DNA from: Colias croceus
Taxonomy: Eukaryota; Arthropoda; Insecta; Lepidoptera; Pieridae
NCBI RefSeq assembly: GCF_905220415.1
Contig: NC_059545.1
Location: 8,194,001-8,258,000 of the forward strand
Length of the DNA: 64,000 nt
Reading direction: 5' to 3'
Both the position numbers and the translations under genes were made by a program. Under the pieces are notes generated by a model. The model worked only from the letters and a program-made list of their open reading frames with translations, did no database searches and was not told the DNA's origin. Of the stretch, positions 47,514 through 59,700 are shown piece after piece (the stretch's first letter is position 1; each line of letters opens with the position of its first letter).

Positions 47514-48930
47514 AGATCCGGCTGCAGGATTAGTGCGTTCATCGGTTTTTTGCTGAAAACCGAATTTTTATGTATATTTATAATTAGGAGAATATATATC
47601 GACTAGGTTGCCAGTCAAAATTTGGCCGCAAGCATGTTTAATTAAAATTTTTCTAATCGATTTTTGGGAAAAAAATTCGTTCACTTGTTTTTTGAATAAA
47701 ATGTTAGTCTACATCACGGCAAATGATATAAAGATTCAAAAAAATCACGGTTGCCGCTTTTCACCTGGCCGCAACATCTTGGCAGCCTGGTGCAAACAGG
47801 TATGATTTCGATTAATTTTTACGTTCATAACGAACATTTATGAATCATATATCAAATTAAAGCTAATTTTTTTCTATTTTTTATCATATATGGTTGCCTA
47901 ATTAAATCCGGCCGCAAATAAGGGTTGCCGGCTGTTAAAAATTATAAATATTTACGCCTATAGTACACCGACGCATTCTTTTTATGTATATTTAAAATTA
48001 AGAGAATATATATCGACTAGGTTGCCAGTCAAAATTTGGCCGCAAGCATGTTTAATTAAAATTTTTCTAATCGATTTTTGGGAAAAAAATTCGTTCACTT
48101 GTTTTTTGAATAAAATGTAGTCTACATCACGGCAAATGATATAAAGATTCAAAAAAATCACGGTTGCCGCTTTTCACCTGGCCGCAACATCTTGGCAGCC
48201 TGGTGCAAACAGGTATGATTTCGATTCATTTTTACGTTCATAACGTACATTTATGAATCATATATCAAATTAAAGCTAATTTTTTTCTATTTATTATCAT
48301 ATATGGTTGCCTAATTAAATCCGGCCGCAAATAAGGGTTGCCGGCTGTTAAAAATTATAAATATTTACGCCTATTAGTACACCGACGCATTCGCGTGCGA
48401 CAGCGAAACAACGAGAAAAAGAGAGGATCGGCTGTTAATTATATTAAATAAAAAATAAAAAGGACGATATATTTTCTTTCACTCAACCTTAAATATTCAA
48501 CATCTTTAACAGCCGGCAACCCTTATTTGCGGCCGGATTTAATTAGGCAACCATATATGATAATAAATAGAAAAAAATTAGCTTTAATTTGATATATGAT
48601 TCATAAATGTACGTTATGAACGTAAAAATTAATCGAAATCATACCTGTTTGCACCAGGCTGCCAAGATGTTGCGGCCAGGTGAAAAGCGGCAACCGTGAT
48701 TTTTTTGAATCTTTATATCATTTGCCGTGATGTAGACTACATTTTATTCAAAAAAACAAGTGAACGAATTTTTTTCCCAAAAATCGATTAGAAAATTTTT
48801 AATTAAACATGCTTGCGGCCAAATTTTGACTGGCAACCTAGTCGATATATATTCTCCTAATTATAAATATACATAAAAATTCGGTTTTCAGCAAAAAACC
48901 GATGAACGCACTAATCCTGCAGCCGGATCT
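47514..48930. mobile_element. Foldback element: long inverted arms plus internal duplicated arm
   Basis: The outer ends are agatccggctgcaggattag (47514) and its exact reverse complement ending at 48930. The arms are about 430-450 bp and nearly identical (47514-47960 against 48930-48497). A third copy of the arm, in direct orientation, lies at 47980-48395. Each arm carries repeated GGTTGCC and GGCCGCAA motifs. There is no transposase. The 198-base open frame at 47608-47805 is within the arm and is not called a gene. It lies about 220 bp from supervillin exon 3. Confidence 0.85.
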
Positions 48931-51900
48931 TAGACTAATAAGTTTACTTATAGTTACAACTAATGTTTGTGTGATTGAGTAACAACGTTATTGATTTACA
49001 TATTTTCTAATTAAATCAGAATACAATAGAAACAATCTACAGATTTAAGTAAACTCACCGGCTTGCACTCCTTGAAATAGATTCGCATGATGCTCACACA
49101 AACTCATGAAATTTATGATTCGAATCGCATAAATATCAAGAGTTCTTTCACTCCTATCATTTACGACCTATGTAAGAGACAGACGTGAGTTCAATAAAAA
49201 CTTAAACACATGCGAACATCAAACAAGCGACGATCTAACAGAGACGATCATAAAATACGAATATTTTCTATTCCCCAATATCAATAGGCAGGAATATTGA
49301 GTATATTTTAGGCCGTATTCATACTTGCGTGGATTTGTATCGTGACACATCAGCTTTATAAAAAGCTGAGCTTTCGTAAACTATATGAGAATCAGTAATG
49401 TATTCACATGACACTGAAAGGTATTCATTAACGGTATTTATTTAGTTTCATATGAGGCATCACAATACAAAACCCAATATGATATATCTAAAGATTTGAT
49501 ACTCAACATTCCCTAGTAATTAAATCTACTAGGAATGAAATTTAATTTAAGTTAGACGATGCATGTGTGGCTTTTTAGTAGGTGCCTAATAGCTTTTAAA
49601 CATTTTTATCCGGCTCATGGAAGTTACCTTTATCGTAAACATATTTAATATTGATCCTATACAAATCCCTAGCCACTTTTATTCGTTCGCAAACCCCCTA
49701 AAGATGTTGTAAGGTAAACCAATTCACGTATTATATAAAAGACGTGCTTGTTTTCCCCAGTCAATGCAGAAGACATCCCACGAACCTTATTAAATATTCA
49801 TTTTAATTTAGAGAAAAGTTGTGTATAATCTAAGACGAAGATCAAAGTATCGTAGGTGAAATAATAATATTTAAAATAAACATTTAAACAGAAAATTGTA
49901 ATTACATTTAATAAACGAATTAGAATGTAAGAGGTAAATGAAACGATGTCATTAAATATTTAATTTGTAGTTTTCAAATTGTTTGACTAACATTGTGTGA
50001 AGTATAAACGATCTGGCGATTACTAGATGCAAATTAAATAGATTCTCCTCCTCCTTTTGATCAATCTTCGTCGTATTCATGAAGAACTTACATATAATTT
50101 AAACATTTACATTCTTATATTAAACAATTAAATTAAGTGATCTCCAGTTTCAAAAAGGAAAATCATCTTAAAATAAGTTCGTATTAAAAAGTTAAAGCTT
50201 TAGTGCTTTATCCATTGAAAATACATGAAGCTATTTTTTCTACTAACAAAAATTATACTACTTTAAAATTTCCAGTTGATATTATCATTGTTTCTTTTCT
50301 AAGCATAATACATATTCAAGGATATAAATTAAAACAAAACACGATACTCGTTATTCAGATTATCTTAAGGTCGCCACAAAATAAATTTAAAAATAAATTG
50401 TTAGTTTACCAAAAGATTTATATATTAGTCTCTAAAAGATTAATATACATAATAAATGTTTTCAAAACAATAGCTGTATACGTAATTATTATTATAAACA
50501 GCGTATCACAAAACAAATTTATAAAACCAAAACAACCTATAACTCAAAATGGTTAAATACCCAATTATCTACCACAATAAAACAAAATAAGGTAAGTAAC
50601 ATTGCCAAACGAGTGTCCATTCCATTCTAATCAAGTGGGACTAGGCATTGCGAAATTTAAGACCTAGGTCCGATTAAAGGCCGAATTACAGACGTGTCCT
50701 TCGCTGGCTAGAATGTTGATCTAGATTTGAAAATACTCCTACATTGTGTCCACTTGGTATGCGTTGTAGGTTTGTTATAATTAACAACGATCTAGTAAGA
50801 CCACCGTGTATACAGGTCGCGTCAAGTAAAAAGAACGCTGACGGTTAAGCTGCGCATTGGCGATTTATCGGTCTATTTGGTGTTATGAGGTGGTATAAGA
50901 ATAACAAATAGGTAGTTGCGAAGCCACGATTCGCGAGCCTAGTTCAAAAATAAAATAATCGGCACATAGCTTACGTGCAAAACTCGATCCATGCGCAAAC
51001 ACACCCCATCACTTTCATCCAGCGTTCTTTTTACGAGACGCATACTGTACTTAGACCTGTATATTCAAACTAGATATTTGTTAAATCATACTTTGTTCGT
51101 TCAAATGAAAACAAATGCCGATGCCATGTTTAATCATGTAGTAAGTAGTAGCGGGTATAGTGTATTTGTCTATTTATTAAATTGTTATTGATGTGATTGG
51201 CTTGACCTACTATCTTAAAAACCTGCGAGGATAAAGTTTATGTCGAATAAAGTCGACACTTGTTACGCAAATTTGTAATTGTAATTTCACAGAATGAAAA
51301 ATAAGAATGCTTGAAATGTTTTCATTTTGTTAGTACCTACCAGACATTACTACTCTCTTTAGCAGATCCAAATATTACATATACATCTATACACTATACA
51401 CAAGTTTGTAATATGTTTTTAATCGTCTCTCACATCACAATTCACAATGGATTTACCTAAGTAATTATTTATAAAACCATCGCTCATATTACCCAAGAAC
51501 TACTTCTTCCCACACTTATTTCTCATCAATTCAAAAGTACAAACAGTACAAGTGATACATACTAATTAACCACCGATGCACGTCACACAAAACAATCGGC
51601 CTATATAATGACAAGATCAATGACTTAATGATCCCAACGGCACAGCTCAATGAACTAATCGTATACAAAGCGACCTTGAACTTAATACATACTGCTATTA
51701 TAGTAAACATTTTTATTTATTACACTGTAATTACGTGCCATTGTATGCTTAGCGTTATTAATTACAATTTAGTTCTGTAAGTTAACAAAACGAGCAAACA
51801 ACAGCGTCTACGGTGTTTGTTAATGGAAAATTTTGCGTTTAATTGGTTTTCCATAGCAAGCTATTTTGGAAAAATTCAAGTCGCATGAAATACAAAAATT

Positions 51901-52369
51901 CGCAATTTGATGGTTACCAACTTTTGTTGTGTTTGTCTTGAAATAAATAGGTAAACTTTATCTTTACAAAACAAAACATCGTAGGTATGAGTTTTGCTAT
52001 ACAACCTTAGCAGGGATCATTAAATGTTCCACTGTAACAGTAGATATAAAATGTAGCAGAAGAAGCAATTAATTGTATCTGTCACCTTCAGAGACAACGA
52101 ACCAACATCGTTTTTATCTTGCTACATAAAAATAAAAGAGATAACTGCTAACGTAGAAAACTTTCATCTTATCGTCCTGTTCATTTAAGTTATCACTATA
52201 ATACAATCAGAGCCCATTAATCCAATAACGAGTTCCATCACAAGTCATTTGCATAGCCCTTGTCCAAATTAACGTCGTTTATTCAATTAAGAACTTCTAT
52301 CTATAAATAGGCACTAATAATTTCCCGTCAATACTAACCCTAATCAATCTTTACAAGGCCCAAAGAGCC

Positions 52370-52600
52370 GAGCGCATATCGGCCAGTTTGCCTATATTTG
52401 GTCACATCGATCGAGGTTACATCACATCGCTTCCGAACACCGGTTAATTGATAATCCAATGCCAACCGGTACTGACTAATGCATCCGAATTGGCCGTACC
52501 ATAACAAACCTTATCTTAGTCACCTAAATAACAATATCGTGACATGGTACGTGAACCTGTTTCGGCACTTGCGCTTGACGCTGTATCGGCCTAAGTGAAA
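52370..52600. promoter_or_regulatory. Candidate intronic enhancer
   Basis: A locally complex, GC-richer 230-bp patch contains two Grainyhead-like cores (ACCGGTT at 52439-52445, AACCGGT at 52464-52470) flanking ttaattgataatcc (homeodomain- and GATA-like). The sequence is not repeat-like. The function is inferred only. Confidence 0.3.
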
Positions 52601-53094
52601 ATTGTGTGTAACGAGTTTTTGGATTATATTCATTATGCATTCGATAAAGCTAATGACACCTTTTTATTTATTAAGATGGACAAAAATTAATACTTAAATA
52701 AGTCACTAGATTAATACAAACTTGGCTTTTTAGCATACCAAGAGTGGAATTTTATCTTTCTAACCAAATCGCCCACAACCTCATACCTAAAAACGCGCTA
52801 GCCATTAAAACAAGTTTATTAAAACGAACACTAATTTGCATAATACATGAACATCTATCAATGTAAATCACAAATTACAATACGACATTTTCATAAAAGT
52901 AACAACACAAATCTTCGATTAACACAACTTTCTCTCCTACCCGCACACACATGCGATCGCGGGTAACACAAGGGCGATAAAACCGAAACGAATAGCCATA
53001 TAAAGGAATTGCTGTAGCACTATAAATAAACAAGGGATAACGAGCAAAATATGTAAAATAAGGTTACTTCACAATAATATGAACCGTGATTTAT

Positions 53095-53165
53095 CAATAG
53101 GTGCGCGCGTCGTATGCGCGTCGTATTCGCAACTGACGTTGCGCGGGCGCTGTCTTTCACTTCAT
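53095..53165. promoter_or_regulatory. CpG-rich patch
   Basis: gtgcgcgcgtcgtatgcgcg, tcgtattcgcaactgacgtt and gcgcgggcgctgtc form a CpG-dense block. On the minus strand GTCAGTTG is initiator-like. It may be another internal promoter upstream of exon 3, but no exon can be shown. Confidence 0.25.
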
Positions 53166-55962
53166 ATCATTTGTCAGTCTATGTAAAGGTGTGTCCTTAG
53201 TATTTGACAACACATTAGACGCAGCCTGGCGCGGAGGCGTATAAGATGCAAACAAAACAAACTTGTTGAGCGTATAACTATTAAGATTACGTTCGTATTC
53301 TATTTAAATATAATTGCAATTTTACATTTGATATTTAGTTGCATATGAATTGAACAAAGGGTACATTTTATAGATACACCGCCACAAATTACGAATAGAT
53401 ATTATTTTTAAATAGATTAGGTCGAGGACGAATTGTGACATGATCCTAAAAACTAGATAAGGACACAATGTGTAGGTACGTGTGTTATTAGCCTTATTTA
53501 TTTTATTAAATAAAAAATAATAAAAATACAATTTCACCCAATTACATTACGCCTAGCGTGTACACTATTCAACTATGGATACAAGGAAATACATTCACTA
53601 TCACTTATGCATGCTACGCTTTTCACGGAATATCGTGTTTAAATTTTAAGACATTTTCCTTTTCAGAAGTAATAGATACATTTTACCGCAACCTTCTTAC
53701 ACTTTGGAAAGGAGGAGATCCTCATTGAGAACTGTCTTAAACATAAACTTTTATAAAAAATACAAAACAAGTTAGTAAAATTATAAAATACGTAAAATAA
53801 TTCTAGAACTAAAAAGTATATGGTTTGAATGGCGGGTGGTCGACTCTAAAGCATTAACTTATTAATCATCTTCGTCGCGAATTAAAAATATAAATCATTT
53901 ATTGTTCACGCAATACAAATATCATAAATCACATTGTATATTAACAAACTGATGCCGATATGGCAATCTTTATTCATTACATACCAACTTGTGAACAAAA
54001 AACACAATTCATCACTCAAAAATTCATTACGACCATATCCAGAACACCCTTGTTCATGTATTGTAATAACAATACGTAATAACAATTTGCCAATAATTGC
54101 GATGTACAACTCTTTTCATCAATCACGCAATATCAGATGATGCTACAATTAAAATATCTGACGGGACACAGCAAAAACATTGCGATTTATGATACTTGGT
54201 AATGCAACCTTGTGTTTATTAATTAATTTATATTGAGCTTATACGGCGTGACATCAAAGTTTTTGTGACTTCTGAAATTGCTTGCAGTAATTCATGCTTA
54301 AATTTAAAAAAAAATCTTGAAACTAATATATAGACTAGTTACATCTCTGTAACTGTATAATTTGATCTTTATTTTATATAATATAGATTTTAACAAAAAC
54401 TAATGAATGCAGACTGAAATAGCAAATGACTATTTATCTAAATAAATATTGTCCAAGTCTATTTGTACTATAATATGTACTTCATCTAATGGTAAGAGGC
54501 AATGTAAATGGTCAATACAAAGGATTGCATCACTTATACCTATAACGTGAAAATTTATCAAAAGTTTATTTTTTAAGAGAAAAGGGGAAGATAAAATGTC
54601 GTTTTCGTATTTAGCATTTCAGTATTGCATCGGCTTATATTTACAAAACTGTCAACTACTTACAATACCATTTAAGGGAATTCTGCAACGTGTATTTTTG
54701 AAACGAATCCCATATGGTGGCCTTGTGAAGAAATTTTCCGTAAAAACTGTTTACAAAAGGCTCCTTATAAGTACGAATCATGATTTATTAAATAAGCTGT
54801 TGTTATTTATTACCTACGAGCTGACCCGTGTCAACTTCACTGACCGCCAAACAATATTTTATCGATTGAGCTTCAAAACAGAGTTCCATACTAACTTATC
54901 CTTCTTTTCCTCTCCAGAACAACATTTCCTAGCCCACCTAATCTAGGTACAAAGGAAAACATTTTTTATTCATTATTCTGGTCTGTTTGAACCGCCGCGC
55001 CGCGCCATTACGTTATATGACCATGGTAGATGCAATAAGCATAGTGCATTTTTTTATTTGTAGTAAGTAGGTAAAACATTTTATTCCAATGGGTTCATTT
55101 TATCTCTTGCCACTATAATCAATATTCATATATGTACTTAGTCTTTAAAAATATTCTAAAATCCAAAAAAAAATAAACATTTATATTTCAATAAATATTT
55201 CGGCTATGGAATTCCAATCATCAACAATTTCGCCACCACAACCGAAAACACAACACATACCATCATACAAACGTTAACCAAGTCGATAGGATACAAAAAC
55301 ATTAACCGCACAGAACTAGTTTTTGCCACAGGTTTCGCCCATATAAAGTCTCGTAGACCGTATGAGGCAGTAATATGAAGAGTCGATAATTTACATGCAA
55401 TTTCATGACATGCCCATATATGCTCCAGTCTTGACCTGATTGCGAGTCAACTCGTATTAAGGTTATTGCATTGTGTTAACAGTTAAAGTATTCATTTTAA
55501 TCGCCCAATCAATAAGAAAACGATTATAATAGTTGAGCTATCATGTATGTTAATTTTGTTTTTAATCATTTGTCTATTCTGCTATTTATTCATGTTAAGA
55601 TATGATTTTATACACTCAATTCCATCTTTTTGTCTGTTATCAAACTCTAACATATTATTTACTTTATAAGCTGACGTTATAAATAATTAAATACAGTTAT
55701 GTATGTCTTCTATGTACTTCCTTCCACATATTTAATTAAATACTATAACTGAGTTTAATTAAATGGCTAGTATAATAATATTATACTAGGCATTTATGTA
55801 TTATCCTATCTTACTTCTAATTTCGCAAATAATTTGAATGGTATATTTACTTTCCGCTTCCTTTACGGAATTTATATTATGTTTACTTTTCGAAGTTGTC
55901 TTTGAAAGTTCTCATTTCCTTGTTTTAAGTTTATGTTCATCTTATTGAGTAAATTGAGTGAA

Positions 55963-56156
55963 ATCTATACTAATATTATAAAGTTGAAGTGTTTGTTTGT
56001 TTGTTTGAACGAGCTTATCTCGGAAACTATTGGTCCGATTTGAAAAAATCTTTCGGTTTTAGATAGCCCATTTATCGAGGATGGCTATATTATACGCTAT
56101 ATTATATCATCACGCTTAGACCAATAGGAGCGGAGCAATGCGGAGCATAGCTAGTA
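55963..56156. repeat. Lepidopteran short repeat with TTTG run
   Basis: aatctatactaatattataa, (tttg)n, gcttatctcggaaactattg, and an end catcacgcttagaccaatag..gcatagctagtatt. It belongs to the family of the 29952 fragment. Confidence 0.75.
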
Positions 56157-56511
56157 TTATGTACAGTACCAATATTTATACATACAACTTAATTATCATA
56201 TGGTACATAGCAAAAAAAAAATACTTAATATTCAATAAACTTAACCTTTTAATTTGGGTGTTTTTATTAAAAAAAAATATTTGTTTCATGCCATACATAG
56301 ACAATATTAGGTGACACATAATAGTCTATCTGTCCATGACTCAGGCGGATGATCATTTATGGAAAGCTAATATTAAATACTATAAATTATGGTATTATCA
56401 TAAAATAAGCCACATTATGTTAAGCTTAAATAAATCTTAGTTTATAATTAAATGTGAATTAAACATTAAAAATTGTTTATTGGTAAAGGCGTTTTGATTA
56501 ATTTATGTTAC

Positions 56512-56715
56512 ACTAGTTAGTAGTTGTGCCCCGTGGTTTTACCCTAATTGCTCCGTTACTATTGGTCTTTGCGTTATGATACAATATGGCCTACAGTCTT
56601 CCTCAATAGATAGACTATCTAACGGTGATTACATTTTTCAATTTGGACCCGTGGTTCCAAAGATTAGCGCCTTACATCAAACAAACTCTTAACCTTTATA
56701 ATATTACTATAGATA
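56512..56715. repeat. Same family, opposite orientation
   Basis: actagttagtagttgtgccc, gctccgttactattggtctt, and ending aacctttataatattactat agatac. It is the reverse-complement relative of the copy 356 bp away, so the two form an inverted pair. Confidence 0.7.
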
Positions 56716-57098
56716 CTAAGTAATATTTTAATAAAAACGATACATTAAAATTCTCACATTTTATTAAAATGTTTTAATAAAAACGATACATTACATTTCT
56801 CATGTAGGTATAATTAATTTAAATATATTATTTGATGTACCTACAATCTATAGTTACATAGGATACTCATTTTAGATTGGTTCTATTGTTTTAGATTTAC
56901 CCTTGTCAAAAACTAATTTAAATTAATTCATACTAATTTGAATGATAATGCCTATTACCTAACTTTTATGTCCATCCGCAGTATAAATTAGTTTCACTAT
57001 ATCAAATAAAAACAAAGAATTAACAAATACAATGATTTTTCATTCATTGTTCCTAATTTCTATTAGTTATTCTGGCAATCCATATATGAAATATATTA

Positions 57099-57254
57099 TA
57101 TAAATCTCGTGTCACAATGTTTGTCCTTAAACCACTTAACCAATTATAATAAAATTCGCACACCATGTGCAGTTCGATCCAACTTGAGAGATTGGATAGT
57201 TTAAATTTCAAATCGTTTTAGAGAAAGCGGGCGAAGCCGCGGGCGATAAGCTAG
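57099..57254. repeat. Short repeat, reverse copy of the 16.3-kb subfamily
   Basis: taaatctcgtgtcacaatgt, ttcgcacaccatgtgcagtt and gcgggcgaagccgcgggcga..agctagtat match the copy at 16280-16499 in reverse, including the diagnostic cacatggtgtgcga. Confidence 0.75.
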
Positions 57255-57957
57255 TATATTATAACTTATAAGTCTGCTAAATTAAAGGCATATATACTAA
57301 AATGTACTTTTAACTGTTTTGTGTTAAATGTATTAAATAAGCAACTAGATTTTCGCAGCTGATTCTTCCAGGTTTTCAAAGGAAATTCTCTGAATGAAAC
57401 ATTTTACCATGGTTAATTACTATTAAGTATGGTAAAATATTACCACATATAACTTGATTGGATTTCTTACTACAACAAATAACATATTTGAAACAGCAAT
57501 AAAAATTATTTTACCAATTGGATACTCTTATTAATATTAAGTACTACATCTAAATATACATAGACTATACTAGTTTAATTTAATTCACATAAACATTTTG
57601 TACTTTTGGTCATTAGTTTGTTGTACTATTTTTAACACATTCTGCCTATAGAAATGGCAATTTATCAACACAATGTTTTTGTTTTATGATTTGTTACTCA
57701 ATCACACTTAAAACTACATAATATTATATACTTATTTGCAAAATACTACTACTACTATTATTGTACTAATATAAAAAAGAGCGTGTGTGCTGAGCACACG
57801 TGTCAGAAGTGAAACTTCTTTAGCAATATTCAAAGATACCAAAATCGTCGCCTTACACCATGACGTGACAGTATTGCTATGACGTGAACTTGAAATTTAA
57901 CCCTCAATGCGCCTAGAAGTTTCACTTCAAAAAATATGTATATATAAACAACCTAAC
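57255..57957 (-). other. Intron, no recognised element
   Basis: AT-rich intron 3' of exon 2; nothing supportable. Confidence 0.6.
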
Positions 57958-58055
57958 TTTTTTTTTAATTGCAAAAATGGAGCAGGCGACCCACTTGATG
58001 GTAGGTGATGGTCACCGCCCATGACAGTTCACAACATTAGGGAACGTATTGCCGG
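57958..58055. repeat. LINE 3'-tail fragment next to exon 2 donor
   Basis: agcaggcgacccacttgatg followed by gtaggtgatggtcaccgccc is the recurrent 3'-tail sequence of lepidopteran non-LTR elements. The coding part is absent. It ends about 40 bases from the exon 2 donor at 58096. Confidence 0.7.
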
Positions 58056-58096
58056 TTTTAAGAATTTTTTTTAATTTTAATAGTGTCTAATCTTAC

Positions 58097-59012
58097 CGAA
58101 TCATTAGCGCTGCTAATCCCTGTATCAGCAAGCAAATCTTCAAACAATATATCAGCTTCGCACGGTGAACATAAACTACTGAACAACTCACTGAACCTTT
58201 CCACTTTTCGTATACACACAGCCCCTAACAAACCCACTTCATTCACTTTTGGCACATCGCCAACATTATCTACTCTCACATTATTGGATATGTCTACAAA
58301 CTCTTCTTTAACTATCGGAATGTTGCTTGTATTGCTATGCTTGAGCTCTGATGTATCCACATTTCTTGATTGTAAAATCTCTTCTATATTGCTATCGCCG
58401 TCTCGCTCAACGAGGTCTTTATATAAGTCTTCAAAATTATCCTTCTCTAAGCTGGTCGAAATATTTTTATCACCAAGTATATCGTTAAAAACTTCATCAA
58501 CATTATTGAGGTCCTCCTTTAAACTAACTAATTTCGTTTCAGTCACTATTTTTTGTCTAGTCGTTGTATCTATTTTAGAATTCGCTTTCACGTCAATATT
58601 CTTTCCTTTAGGACTACTAACTAATAAATTGCTTTTGTCTTTTTCTAAAATATTTTTTTTATTGGAATGTTTCGTTCTAATAGCACCATTTTCTTTTGCT
58701 GAAGCGGTCGACGCGTTCTTTAAATTCTCCTTTTCGTGGCTTTGTTTTCTGTGTGTGAGAATGCGAGATTTATCTCTGGGTGACTTCGCTTTGTCTTCGT
58801 CTACCAGCGATTGTACGGAGGAACTTCTATTAGTCTTCTTTGGGGACGTGTTGCTGTCTGATTGGCTTGCGGCAGCTCTCAACCGAGAAGTACGGGTAGT
58901 TCTTATAGGTACTGAAGTGGAAGCTGTGTTGAGGTTCAGCTCTGAGGAAGACTGGAGACAGGTGGCATTATTCTCCAAAGGCGCTCGAGCAGCTGCTGGT
59001 TTTCTGGGGCGC
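58097..59012 (-). CDS. Svil: Supervillin, coding exon 2
   Basis: The exon runs from acceptor TTTCAG (ending 59013) to donor TCG|GTAAGA (58096). It encodes residues about 39-344 of the assembled protein and is open throughout in the phase set by exon 1. It begins RRPRKPAAARAPLENNATC. It is disordered and hydrophilic: a Ser/Arg-rich stretch (RTTRTSRLRAAASQSDSN, about residues 80-100), basic Lys-rich runs mid-exon, then an acidic C-terminal half (LVERDGDSNIEEILQ). TTRTSRLRAAA-type basic patches suit membrane or actin binding in this family, but that is inference. The near-full-length open frame on the opposite strand (58083-59021) is a shadow of this exon's codon use, not a gene. Confidence 0.85.
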
Positions 59013-59414
59013 CTGAAATGAGACGAATATATGTGTTATTAAAATTAATCTTACAATACATTCATATTAATGTTACGCAACTAATAGAAAGTTATTCTCT
59101 CGCCTTTTACAACTTTATAAAAATCGCAATTCATATTCGAAGGCTAGTCTACTTTACTCTCAACCAGATTAACATAAATAGATACAAACTATCTGTTTAT
59201 TATGTGTCCGAACATAAACAGGTGATAAGATTTGAATTAATTATCTACTGAACCAATTTTCATGAAATTTGGTATGGAGATATTTTGATACCCGAGAAAG
59301 GACATAGGCTACTTTTTATGCCGGGAAGAAAATACATGCTAGATTTAATGATAGAAATTTATATTATCAATTACAGTCGTCAAGTTAATAATATCAAAGC
59401 AATTCAACAATTAC
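59013..59414 (-). other. First coding intron, with a short-repeat fragment
   Basis: The 402-bp intron contains ctgaaccaattttcatgaaa..gacataggctactttttatg at 59245-59330, a truncated copy of the short repeat seen at 19.4 kb. Nothing else was recognised. Confidence 0.7.
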
Positions 59415-59530
59415 CTTTCAGTGACATTAGCGGAGAACAGAGTCGCCGTCCTAGCTGTGAGCTGTCGCCTCCGTTCCTCCTTGTACTTCTGAATCCTCGC
59501 CGCGCGGGCCTCGTCCGGGGACTGGCTCAT
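59415..59530 (-). CDS. Svil: Supervillin, first coding exon (start codon)
   Basis: The ATG at 59530-59528 opens MSQSPDEARAARIQKYKEE followed by RRRQLTARTATLFSANVTE. The block ARIQKYKEERRRQL is very close to the basic ERIARYKAERRRQL block near the N-terminus of vertebrate supervillin, and it is the strongest single clue to identity. An in-frame TGA lies 18 bases upstream of the ATG, so this is the first Met of the frame. The exon ends at AAAG|GTAATT (donor at 59414) in phase 2. The split codon (AG+G) gives Arg when joined to the next exon. The upstream part of the exon (59531-59700) is untranslated and begins at an acceptor, so at least one noncoding first exon lies further right. Confidence 0.85.
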
Positions 59531-59700
59531 TGTGACCTCCGAATGTCACGTGCGCCACCAGCTGCCGAATACCGTCGCTTGGGCGCTCTTGTATGTGGTC
59601 TGGAGTAAATCTAGCATGGCGGCATCAAGCACGCGATAGGGCGGAATAGTTGGCAGTGACGAGTAGCTGGAGGTAGGTAGCTTCGATGGGCGTGCAATAT
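59531..59700 (-). other. Svil: 5' untranslated part of the first coding exon
   Basis: On the minus strand, CCTTTTATTTCCAG ending at 59701 is a good 3' splice site. The sequence from 59700 down to the ATG at 59530 contains a stop in the coding frame, so it is read as 5' UTR spliced to a more distal noncoding exon. An alternative is that transcription starts inside this stretch. No TATA box is evident. Confidence 0.5.

Larger units (their letters stand above)
48931..55962 (-). other. Intron between exons 2 and 3, mostly featureless
   Basis: AT-rich intron. GC-richer patches lie at 50800-50930, 52370-52590 and 53095-53165 (see findings). Open frames at 50203-50556 and 54596-54946 (plus) are AT-driven with no motif and are not called. 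Confidence 0.55.
1375..59700 (-). other. Svil: Gene body of supervillin homologue (N-terminal half)
   Basis: Nine coding exons on the minus strand join with consistent phases (after successive exons 2,0,1,2,1,1,1,1,0) into about 1641 codons with no stop. Every junction is GT/AG. The product is largely disordered, rich in Ser, Lys/Arg and Glu/Asp, as the N-terminal half of supervillins is. That half binds myosin II, F-actin and membrane partners in vertebrates (family knowledge). The last exon in the window ends at a splice donor in phase 0, so the protein continues past coordinate 1. The gelsolin-like and headpiece domains that would prove the name are not in the window. The name rests on the N-terminal basic block and the order of small conserved motifs. 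Confidence 0.8.

Noticed and set aside
47608..47805. 65-codon plus-strand frame in the foldback arm
   Set aside because: The direct copy has a frame-breaking single-base change; it is part of repeat structure, not a conserved gene.
50203..50556. 117-codon plus-strand frame
   Set aside because: Almost entirely AT-rich codons (Ile, Lys, Asn, Tyr) with no motif or splice context.
58083..59021. 312-codon open frame on the plus strand
   Set aside because: It lies exactly opposite supervillin exon 2; it is a low-stop shadow of Ser/Lys/Asn-rich codons and has no sensible domain of its own.
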